Assembly: GCF_030719215.1 (NCBI RefSeq)
Contig: NZ_CP120983.1
Coordinates: 5,332,001-5,396,000 of the forward strand
DNA from: Streptomyces sp. Alt3
GTDB lineage: Bacteria > Actinomycetota > Actinomycetes > Streptomycetales > Streptomycetaceae
Reading direction: 5' to 3'
Length of the DNA: 64,000 nt
Below the pieces are notes generated by a model. The model was not told where the DNA came from. It saw only the letters and a program-made list of their open reading frames with translations, and ran no database searches. The translations under genes and the position numbers were made by a program. Position 1 is the first letter of the stretch; every line of letters begins with the position of its first letter. Shown in pieces: positions 9,300 to 16,612 of this stretch.

Positions 9300-10451
9300 G
9301 TGACACGCAGGACAGTGCGCATCGCCATGAACGGCGTCACGGGACGCATGGGATACCGGCAGCACCTGGTGCGCTCGATCCTCGCGATCCGCGAGCAGGG
9401 CGGCCTCGACCTCGGTGACGGCCAGGTGCTCTGGCCGGAACCCGTGCTCGTCGGCCGCCGCGCCCACGCGTTGGAGGCACTCGCCACACAGCACGGCCTG
9501 ACCGAGTGGTCGACCGACCTGGACGCGGTGCTCGCCGACGAGTCGATCGACATCTACTTCGACGCCCAGGTCACCTCGGCCCGCGTCGAGGCGATCAGGA
9601 AGGCCATCGCCGCCGGCAAGCACATCTACACCGAGAAGCCCACCGCCACCGACGTCGAGGGCGCGCTCGAACTGGCTCGCCTCGCCCGCGACGCCGGCAT
9701 CAAGCACGGCGTCGTCCAGGACAAGATCTTCCTCCCGGGCCTGCTCAAGCTGAAGCGCCTCATCGACGGCGGCTTCTTCGGCGAGATCCTCTCCGTGCGC
9801 GGCGAGTTCGGCTACTGGGTCTTCGAAGGCGACTGGCAGGACGCCCAGCGCCCCTCCTGGAACTACCGCGCGGAGGACGGCGGCGGCATCGTCGTCGACA
9901 TGTTCCCGCACTGGGAGTACGTCCTGCACGAGCTGTTCGGCCAGGTCACCAGCGTCTCGGCACACGTGCAGACCCACATCCCGCAGCGCTGGGACGAGCA
10001 GGGCAAGCCCTACGCCGCCACCGCCGACGACGCCGCGTACGGAACCTTCCAGCTGGCGGGCGGCGCCGTCGCCCAGATCAACAGCTCCTGGGCCGTCCGC
10101 GTCAACCGAGACGAGCTCGTCGAGTTCCAGGTCGACGGCACCCACGGCTCCGCCGTCGCGGGCCTGCGCAACTGCCGTGTCCAGCACCGCTCGGCCACCC
10201 CCAAGCCGGTCTGGAACCCCGACCTCCCGGTCACCGAGCCGTTCCGCGACCAGTGGCAGGAAGTCCCCGACAACGCCGAGTTCGACAACGGCTTCAAGGC
10301 CCAGTGGGAGCTCTTCCTGCGCCACATCGTCCTCGACGAGCCCTACACCTGGGACCTCATGGCGGGCGCCCGGGGCGTCCAGCTCGCCGAGCTCGGCCTC
10401 AAGTCATCGGCCGAGGGCCGCCGCTTCGACGTACCGGAGCTGAGCCTGTGA
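9300..10451 (+). CDS. Gfo/Idh/MocA family oxidoreductase
   Basis: 383-aa NAD(P)-dependent sugar or polyol dehydrogenase. An N-terminal Rossmann region begins RIAMNGVTGRMGYRQ. The family EKP motif is present in HIYTEKPTA, followed by KHGVVQDK and a C-terminal alpha/beta domain (SVRGEFGYWVFEGDWQ). GTG 9300 is preferred because GGAGGG lies 7 nt upstream; an in-frame ATG at 9285 would add five residues. First gene of a tightly overlapping operon with a DUF993 protein and a sugar isomerase, downstream of a LacI-type operator. The substrate is not identifiable; the set suggests oxidation and cleavage of an unusual sugar. Confidence 0.9.
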   Translation: MTRRTVRIAMNGVTGRMGYRQHLVRSILAIREQGGLDLGDGQVLWPEPVLVGRRAHALEALATQHGLTEWSTDLDAVLADESIDIYFDAQVTSARVEAIRKAIAAGKHIYTEKPTATDVEGALELARLARDAGIKHGVVQDKIFLPGLLKLKRLIDGGFFGEILSVRGEFGYWVFEGDWQDAQRPSWNYRAEDGGGIVVDMFPHWEYVLHELFGQVTSVSAHVQTHIPQRWDEQGKPYAATADDAAYGTFQLAGGAVAQINSSWAVRVNRDELVEFQVDGTHGSAVAGLRNCRVQHRSATPKPVWNPDLPVTEPFRDQWQEVPDNAEFDNGFKAQWELFLRHIVLDEPYTWDLMAGARGVQLAELGLKSSAEGRRFDVPELSL

Positions 10452-11590
10452 CCATCCACCTCCCGCAGGGACCGTACGAACCCCGGGCCACGCCGCTCGA
10501 CCTGGCGCCGGACGGGGCGCCGCTCGCCTCCCGTACGGTCTTCTCCGCCGCCCACGTCGTCGCCGACCCGTACGCCGACATCAGCCCCGACGACCCCGTC
10601 GCCGTCGACTGGGACGCCACCCTCGCCTTCCGCCGCCATCTCTGGTCGCACGGTCTGGGGGTCGCCGAGGCCATGGACACCGCGCAGCGCGGCATGGGGC
10701 TGGACTGGGCCGGTGCGGCCGAGCTGATCCGCCGCTCCGCCGCCGAGGCGAGGTCCGTGGGGGGCCGGATCGCCTGCGGTGTGGGCACCGACCAGCTCAC
10801 CGGCCCCGCCTCCCTGTCCGAGGTGCGCGCCGCGTACGAGGAGCAGCTCGCCCTGGTCGAGGAGAGCGGGGCGCAGGCCATCCTGATGGCCTCCCGCGCG
10901 CTGGCCGCCGCGGCGAACGGCCCCGAGGACTACCTGGAGACGTACGCCCACCTCCTGCGCCAGGCCACCGAACCGGTCGTCCTGCACTGGCTCGGCCCGA
11001 TGTTCGACCCGGCGCTGGAGGGCTACTGGGGCAGTTCGGACCTCGACGCCGCCACGGACACCTTCCTGAAGGTCATCGCCGAACACCCGGACAAGGTCGA
11101 CGGCATCAAGATCTCGCTCCTGGACGCCGAGCGGGAGATCGACGTACGGCGCCGTCTCCCGAGCGGGGTGCGCTGCTACACCGGCGACGACTTCAACTAC
11201 CCCGAGCTGATCGCGGGTGACGACCGGGGCTTCAGTCACGCGCTGCTCGGCATCTTCGACCCTCTGGGCCCGCTCGCCGCGCACGCGGTGAGGGTCCTGG
11301 ACACCGGGGACGTGCAGGGGTTCCGCGACCTGCTGGACCCCACGGTCGAACTGTCGCGGCACCTGTTCGAGGCCCCGACCCGTTTCTACAAGACGGGCGT
11401 GGTGTTCCTCGCCTGGCTGGCGGGCCACCAGGACCACTTCACGATGGTCGGCGGCCTGCAGTCGGCCCGTTCGCTGCCGCACCTGGCGAAGGCGTACGAA
11501 CTGGCCGACCGGCTGGGCCTGTTCCCGGACCCCGAGCTTGCGGAGTCCCGGATGCGCGCCCTGCTGACCGTCCACGGAGGAAGCCGATGA
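10448..11590 (+). CDS. DUF993 family protein, dihydrodipicolinate-synthase-like aldolase fold
   Basis: 380-aa protein of the DUF993 family, which is annotated as dihydrodipicolinate synthase-like (TIM-barrel lyase/aldolase). Visible segments include GLGVAEAMDTAQRGMGLDW, EPVVLHWLGPMFDP and DGIKISLLD; the Lys of the last is a candidate Schiff-base lysine by analogy with class I aldolases. The GTG start overlaps the preceding stop (GTGA), implying translational coupling. By context it may cleave the ketosugar produced by the oxidoreductase before it. The reaction is unproven for this family. Confidence 0.85.
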   Translation: MTIHLPQGPYEPRATPLDLAPDGAPLASRTVFSAAHVVADPYADISPDDPVAVDWDATLAFRRHLWSHGLGVAEAMDTAQRGMGLDWAGAAELIRRSAAEARSVGGRIACGVGTDQLTGPASLSEVRAAYEEQLALVEESGAQAILMASRALAAAANGPEDYLETYAHLLRQATEPVVLHWLGPMFDPALEGYWGSSDLDAATDTFLKVIAEHPDKVDGIKISLLDAEREIDVRRRLPSGVRCYTGDDFNYPELIAGDDRGFSHALLGIFDPLGPLAAHAVRVLDTGDVQGFRDLLDPTVELSRHLFEAPTRFYKTGVVFLAWLAGHQDHFTMVGGLQSARSLPHLAKAYELADRLGLFPDPELAESRMRALLTVHGGSR

Positions 11591-12420
11591 GCACCGAACT
11601 CTCCCGCCTGTCCGTCAACCAGGAGACGGTCCGGCAGCTGTCCCTGCCCGAGCTCGTCGAGGGCTGCGCCAAGGCGGGTATCGGCCAGGTCGGCCTGTGG
11701 CGCGCCCCCGTCCAGGAGTACGGCGTCGAGCGCGCCGGACAGCTGATGAAGGACGCCGGTCTCACCGTCACCAGCCTCTGCCGCGGCGGCTTCCTCACCG
11801 CGACCGACCCCGCCGAGCGCGCCCGCGCGCTCGACGACAACCGCGCGGCGGTCGACGAGGCCGCGGGCGTGAACACCGACACCCTGGTCCTGGTCTCGGG
11901 CGGGCTCCCCGCGGGGGAGAAGGACCTGCACGCGGCACGTGAGCGGATCGCCGACGCCCTGGCCGAACTGGCGCCGTACGCCTACGAGCGGGGTGTCCGG
12001 CTCGCGATCGAGCCGCTGCACCCGATGTTCGCCTCGGACCGGTGCGTGGTCTCGACACTCTCCCAGGCACTGGACCTCGCGGAGCGGTTCCCTGCCGAGC
12101 AGGTCGGGGTGGTCGTCGACGCCTACCACATCTGGTGGGACGACCAGGTCGCCACGCAGATCGCCCGGGCGGGCGCCGGCGGACGGATCCACTCCTTCCA
12201 GCTCGCCGACTGGATCACCCCGCTCCCGGCGGGCGTTCTGGTGGGCCGGGGGCAACTGGGCGACGGCTGCGTGGACTTCCGTGCCATGCGGCGGCAGGTC
12301 GAGGCCACCGGATTCGACGGGCCGATCGAGGTCGAGATCTTCAACGAGGGGCTCTGGGCGCGTGACGGCGCCGAAGTGATCGGTGAAGTGGCCGCCCGGT
12401 ACCTGGAACATGCCTGCTGA
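11587..12420 (+). CDS. Sugar phosphate isomerase/epimerase family protein (AP-endonuclease-2 TIM barrel)
   Basis: 277-aa xylose-isomerase-like TIM barrel. Putative metal ligands sit in RLAIEPLHPMF, VGVVVDAYHIWW, GRIHSFQLADW and GPIEVEIFNE, giving the Glu/Asp/His/Glu pattern of this fold. ATG overlaps the previous stop (ATGA), making it the third member of the LacI-associated operon. It probably isomerises or epimerises the same unidentified sugar. The fold is sure; the substrate is not. Confidence 0.88.
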   Translation: MSTELSRLSVNQETVRQLSLPELVEGCAKAGIGQVGLWRAPVQEYGVERAGQLMKDAGLTVTSLCRGGFLTATDPAERARALDDNRAAVDEAAGVNTDTLVLVSGGLPAGEKDLHAARERIADALAELAPYAYERGVRLAIEPLHPMFASDRCVVSTLSQALDLAERFPAEQVGVVVDAYHIWWDDQVATQIARAGAGGRIHSFQLADWITPLPAGVLVGRGQLGDGCVDFRAMRRQVEATGFDGPIEVEIFNEGLWARDGAEVIGEVAARYLEHAC

Positions 12421-12719
12421 GAGCGGGTCCGCGACACAAAGGTAAAGAGATCGTCAAGGCGTGCAACCTTTGTGTACCTTCCCCGGTCGTACTCTGCGTC
12501 GGGACTTCTGGGGAGGGGTCCGGGGGGATCGGGAAGCCCGACGGAGGGGGAAAGCGAGGGGGGTCCGGCCTCATGGCCGGGCCCCATTCCGCTTTCGTGA
12601 GCCGTCCGTGGAGCGCCCGGAAGGTTTCTGTAGACGGATCAGGTCGCGGCCCCCCGCAGCCCGGTCCCGCGGGGGACGGCCCAGGTACCCCGCGCATGCC
12701 AACAGTGAGGTCCGTGGGA
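12421..12719. other. Intergenic region with a 10-bp inverted repeat and ECF-like -35
   Basis: ACACAAAGGT (12434-12443) and ACCTTTGTGT (12466-12475) are perfect inverted arms separated by 22 nt. This could be an operator or a weak terminator after the sugar operon. The right arm overlaps GCAACC (12463-12468), which resembles the -35 of Streptomyces SigE-type promoters; no convincing -10 follows at the proper distance. The rest holds no supported gene and leads into the glycosyltransferase. Confidence 0.4.
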
Positions 12720-14660
12720 ATGCCAAGAGTCAAAGTCAGCGTGATCGTCCCCGTGTACAACACCGGGAAGTACGTCGACGAGTGCGCGCCGTCGCTGCTC
12801 GGGCAGAGCCTTCCGGCCGACGAGTACGAGGTCATCTACGTCGACGACGGGTCCACGGACGACACCCTGGCACGGCTGGAGAAACTGGCGGCCGGGCACC
12901 GGCACGTCCAGGTGCACACCCAGCCCAACTCCGGCTGGCCGGGCGGGCCGCGCAACCGGGGCATGAGGCACGCCAAGGGCGAGTACGTGCAGTTCGTCGA
13001 CCACGACGACATGCTCGGCCCCGAAGCCCTGGAGCGGCTGTACGACCACGCGACGCGCAACCGGGCCGATGTGGTGATCGGCAAGATGTCCAGCACGATG
13101 GTGCGGCCCCGGCGGCTGTTCCGGCACACTCTGGACAGCTGCACCATCGAGAACGAAGAACTCATGCAGAGCATGTCGCCGCACAAGATGTTCCGGCGGG
13201 CCTTCGTCGAGGAGCACGGGCTGCTTTTCCCCGAGGGCCCCTGGATCATGGAGGACCTGGCCTTCGTCACCGCCGCCTACCTGAAGGCGGAGCGAATATC
13301 GGTCCTCGCCGACTACCCCTGCTACTACTGGATGAAGCGGGACGACGGCGGCAACAACACCCGCCACCGCTTCAATCCGCGCCACGGTTTCTGGCCCAAC
13401 CTCCGCACCGTCATCGGCCAGATCAAGGGCGGCACCGAACCCTCCGACGACGTCGACGGGTTGCAGAACCGGCTCCTGCACCGCCTCTACCACGTCGAGG
13501 TCCTGTCCAGGGCTCGCGAGCCCGAGATCCTGCGCGAGGACCCCGCCGAACAGCGACGGCGGTTCGAGACCGCCCGCGAGGTGGCGCTGGAGGAGTTCCC
13601 CGCCGCCGTGCGGCGCGGACTGCCCGCGGTGAGCGGCCTGAGGGCCGAACTGCTGGAGGGCGGCGACTTCGACGGGGCGTCCGCGTTCGCCGAACACATC
13701 CGCGCCGTGAACGTCCGCAGCGAGCTCGGCACACCGCACTGGCAGGACGGCCGCCTCGTCGCCGACCTCACGGTGGAACTCCTGCGCGGCGACAGCGAGC
13801 CGGTCGTGCTGACCGAGCGCGACGGGACGTGGTGGCTGGACCCGGAGCTGCTGACCGGCGTACCGGGGGCGGAAGACGGCTGGGAGGTCCGCGACCCGTT
13901 CCGGATGGCCTACGCGGAGATCGTCGTCAAGGACCGGGACCGGGAGGACTGGTGGTATCCGGAAGGCGATCTGGAGGTCAGGCTCCGGCCCCTGGGCGAC
14001 GGCCGGTCCGGGCTCAGCGCCTCGGGGCGCCTCCACCTCGATCCGCAGCGGCTGGCCGGCGGGCAGCCGGTCGGGCGCGGGGTGTACGACGTGTGGGCGT
14101 TCGTCAACCTGCTGGGCGTCGACCGCATGGTCCGGGTGATCGGGCAGGGAGCCCCGGGCGCCCCGGCCGCGGGCCCGGCGCTCGTCGGCGGACGGCTCGC
14201 CCTGCCGTACCGGACGGCCGGCGTCGGCCAGCTCACCCTCGACGTGGACCAGCGCCTGCGCCGGCTCGGTCCCGACACCGCCGATGCCGCCGCCGCGAAC
14301 TCCGCGCGCGGAGAGCGGACGCTCCCGCTGCCGTACGTGGCCGCCGGGCCCGGAACGCCGGCTTCCGTCAAGGTCACCGTGTCCGGCCTGAAGACCACCG
14401 CCGAAGTGGCCCCCGACGCCGACGGCCCGACGGCGCTGCTGCGTCTCCCGGCCCGCCTGAAGCTCCCGGACGGACGCCATCCTGTCACCCTGCCGAAGGC
14501 GGACGCCCCGGTCGCGTACGCCGTGATCCGTGGCGGCGCCCTGCTCCGGCTGGAGGGCCCGGCGTACGAGGCCGGTGCCGGGCGCCGGATCCTCGACGCG
14601 GTCGCCGACAACCGCCAGGTCCGGCGCGTACGACGACGGCTGCCCGGCCGGCCTGGCTGA
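12720..14660 (+). CDS. TarS-like family 2 glycosyltransferase, probable wall polymer decoration
   Basis: 646-aa enzyme. The N-terminal GT-A domain begins KVSVIVPVYNTGKYVDE, with YVDDGSTDDT, the NSGWPGGPRNRG loop and FVDHDDM (DxD-type) near residue 98. SPHKMFRRAF and EDLAFVTAAYL match the organisation of staphylococcal TarS, as does the long C-terminal beta-rich part (about 340-646, with VYDVWAFVNLLG). TarS-type enzymes add GlcNAc to wall teichoic acid; transfer to a Streptomyces wall glycopolymer is inferred. The start at ATG 12720 keeps the catalytic domain intact; an in-frame ATG at 12696 is possible. No other teichoic acid genes are next to it. Confidence 0.85.
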   Translation: MPRVKVSVIVPVYNTGKYVDECAPSLLGQSLPADEYEVIYVDDGSTDDTLARLEKLAAGHRHVQVHTQPNSGWPGGPRNRGMRHAKGEYVQFVDHDDMLGPEALERLYDHATRNRADVVIGKMSSTMVRPRRLFRHTLDSCTIENEELMQSMSPHKMFRRAFVEEHGLLFPEGPWIMEDLAFVTAAYLKAERISVLADYPCYYWMKRDDGGNNTRHRFNPRHGFWPNLRTVIGQIKGGTEPSDDVDGLQNRLLHRLYHVEVLSRAREPEILREDPAEQRRRFETAREVALEEFPAAVRRGLPAVSGLRAELLEGGDFDGASAFAEHIRAVNVRSELGTPHWQDGRLVADLTVELLRGDSEPVVLTERDGTWWLDPELLTGVPGAEDGWEVRDPFRMAYAEIVVKDRDREDWWYPEGDLEVRLRPLGDGRSGLSASGRLHLDPQRLAGGQPVGRGVYDVWAFVNLLGVDRMVRVIGQGAPGAPAAGPALVGGRLALPYRTAGVGQLTLDVDQRLRRLGPDTADAAAANSARGERTLPLPYVAAGPGTPASVKVTVSGLKTTAEVAPDADGPTALLRLPARLKLPDGRHPVTLPKADAPVAYAVIRGGALLRLEGPAYEAGAGRRILDAVADNRQVRRVRRRLPGRPG

Positions 14661-14746
14661 GGCGGCACAGCCTTTGCCGGGCTTCGCCCCGGGGGTCGCG
14701 GCGCCGGACGCCCCCGCTCACCTGGTGGAGGCGGGGACCACGGCGG

Positions 14747-15493
14747 TCACGGCCCGAAGGGCCCGGGCCCCTCGGGCTTCCTGAAGAGCGCGGCCCAGAG
14801 GAAGTCCTCGCCGAAACAGGGGGATTCGGCCGGCTCGTCCCGCATCCGGCGCAGCTCGACCTCCTCCATCCCCTCGAAGATCCAGCGGAGCGATTCGGGC
14901 GTGAACGCGAGTCCGCCCTGCAGCCCACCCGTGCCGTAGAGCTCCGAGTCGGGCAGTTCGGAACCCATCGCGCCGGAGGCGAAGCAGGTGAGGACGAGGT
15001 GCCCGCCCGGCACGAGGGAACGTTCCACGAGCCGGAGGTAGCTGACACGCCGGTGCGGCGGCAGGTGGTGGAGGCAGCCCGAGTCGTGGATCAGGTCGTA
15101 CGGCCCGGTCGTCGCTCCCTCGGCGAAGGCGTCACCGCAGCGGAAACGGATGTCCGCCCCCGCCTCGGCGGCCCGCTCCTCGGCCCACGCGACGGCCCCC
15201 GGCGACAGATCGACGGCGTCCACCTCGAAGCCCCGCGAGGCGAGGAACAGTGCGTTGCGCCCCGGCCCGCAGCCGAGATCGAGTGCGCGGCCGGGGGCGA
15301 TCAGACCCCGGTCGAGCGCGGAGACGAGGTTCTCGTCCGGCTTGTCCACGAAGAACGGCACGGGCCTCGACCGGTCCTCGTAGAACCCGTCCCACCACGC
15401 CCCCGCCTCGCTGGTCCACCGGTCGGCCTCCGGGGCGAACAGGCTGTCCATGAGCGCCAGTACATCGTCCACCGAGCGTATGTTCCGGTCCAT
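14747..15493 (-). CDS. Class I SAM-dependent methyltransferase
   Basis: 248-aa methyltransferase. The AdoMet-binding motif I is ALDLGCGPGRNALFLA (about residues 70-85), with VDAVDLSPGA as the acidic motif II and YDLIHDSGCLHHL as motif IV. ATG 15493 has GGAAGGGGG upstream. It is convergent with the glycosyltransferase and appears monocistronic. The substrate is unknown; the family includes small-molecule and thiopurine-type methyltransferases. Confidence 0.88.
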   Translation of the reverse strand: MDRNIRSVDDVLALMDSLFAPEADRWTSEAGAWWDGFYEDRSRPVPFFVDKPDENLVSALDRGLIAPGRALDLGCGPGRNALFLASRGFEVDAVDLSPGAVAWAEERAAEAGADIRFRCGDAFAEGATTGPYDLIHDSGCLHHLPPHRRVSYLRLVERSLVPGGHLVLTCFASGAMGSELPDSELYGTGGLQGGLAFTPESLRWIFEGMEEVELRRMRDEPAESPCFGEDFLWAALFRKPEGPGPFGP

Positions 15494-15709
15494 CCGGAGC
15501 CCCCTTCCAGAAGCACCGACTCTAGGCTTCAGCAGGGTGTTTCCGCAGGCCGGAGCACGGGGGCCGACGCCCGCCGTGCCGCATGGCGGCCTTCCCGCAA
15601 CCATGGGTTCCACTACCCCCGCAGGTGCGGGTGAACGCCGTTCCACGCCCGGCCCGAAGGCCGTCCGGAGGGCACCCCCGGCTTCGCCGAGGCACCTTTC
15701 GCAGGACGT

Positions 15710-15746
15710 ACCGCGCCCGCGAGTTCTGTGGGCCCGCGGGCGCGGT
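15710..15746. terminator. GC-rich hairpin
   Basis: ACCGCGCCCGCG (15710-15721) and CGCGGGCGCGGT (15735-15746) form a perfect 12-bp stem with a 13-nt loop. There is no T-tract, which is common for Streptomyces terminators. It would separate the methyltransferase from whatever is transcribed upstream on the minus strand. Confidence 0.5.
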
Positions 15747-15785
15747 GTGTTCAGGGCGAGCCGGTCGCTCGCGGACGGACGGGTG

Positions 15786-16028
15786 TAAGCAGCGACGGGT
15801 GTAGCGGTACGGCCCGCCGTAGGCGACTCCGGGGCCGTACCGGGTTCCGCCGGCACCGAGCGCCATGCACTTCTTCTTGCCGTTGGCCTTGGCCGCGGCC
15901 TTCTGGAAGAACCCGGACCAGCCGGCCTTCAGGAGTGCGACACCGGCACCGACCGGGCCGCCGAAGGGGTCTACCGTGGCCCACAGCGGGCCGTAGCGGT
16001 AGTGGCCGCCGGCGGCCCTGGGGCGCAA
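15786..16028 (-). pseudogene. Possible decayed or very small gene (coding-like block)
   Basis: From a TTG at 16028, about 80 codons have almost uniform G/C third positions and a sensible composition: YRYGPLWATVDPFGG, then VALLKAGWSGFFQKAAAKAN, then a Lys-rich KKKC, then GPGVAYGGPYRY. The bias then collapses at a TTA codon, although the frame stays open to 15522. There is no convincing ribosome-binding site, and a stop lies four codons upstream of the TTG. It may be the remnant of a longer gene whose 5' part has gone, or a short secreted or cationic peptide. I recognise no family. Confidence 0.25.
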
Positions 16029-16168
16029 TATGACGTGCCGTCAAAATAGGCGTGGTCAGCGCGGAATGATGCTGTCGTCCGCACGTCGAGGCCGCGGGAT
16101 CCCTGTGTTGCTATCTTCGGACCGGACCGCTGCGAGGACGGCGGCCGTAGTGGTCGAGGGGAGAGCGC

Positions 16169-16441
16169 GTGCCCACGTTCTACATTCTGCTCAGCGTCGT
16201 GATCGCCCTGCTGCTCGGATCCGCCGGGGTGATGACGGCGGTCACGGGACGGGTGGCGATCCCGTGGCTGCGCGGCTCCGTGCGAGAGCCGATGGTGTGG
16301 GGTGCGGGCGCTCTGGTGCTCGCGTTGGCCGCAGCGGCCGTGCGCTTCGCCGGCTTCGGCGTGAGCATGGCGCTCACCGTCACAGGCCTGCTGCTGGTCT
16401 GCCTCTCCTACGTCCTGAGGGGGGCGCCCTCCGGCAGGTGA
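16169..16441 (+). CDS. Small integral membrane protein (hypothetical)
   Basis: 90-aa protein with three predicted hydrophobic segments (about residues 3-22, 42-62 and 65-84) and a basic C-terminal tail. The GTG start at 16169 has GGGGAG upstream. No catalytic motif and no recognised family. It stands alone upstream of recD2, with a 171-bp gap. Confidence 0.65.
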   Translation: MPTFYILLSVVIALLLGSAGVMTAVTGRVAIPWLRGSVREPMVWGAGALVLALAAAAVRFAGFGVSMALTVTGLLLVCLSYVLRGAPSGR

Positions 16442-16612
16442 CCCCCGCTTCGCCGGCGGTCCCGGTCCGCGCTTCACGGCCGTCGGCGAGTGCGTCCGTG
16501 GCACCCGATGCGCACCAGGCGTTGATCGCCATCGCTGCGACGTGACCGGTGGCCGCTGGGGTCGCCATGTGACGGTTCCGGTTCTGTCGGCACCGGCCGG
16601 TAGCGTCGGCAC

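Larger units (their letters stand above)
15494..16168. other. 675-bp region without a confident gene
   Basis: The region holds a strong hairpin at 15710-15746 and a coding-like block at 15786-16028 on the minus strand (both listed separately). Nothing else supports a gene. The left end is the promoter region of the methyltransferase; the right end leads to the small membrane protein. Confidence 0.5.

Noticed and set aside
9506..11590. Long plus-strand frame suggesting a fusion of the oxidoreductase region with the DUF993 protein
   Set aside because: Upstream of 10448 the frame is an Arg/Pro-rich out-of-frame reading of the oxidoreductase; the real DUF993 gene starts at the GTG overlapping the previous stop.
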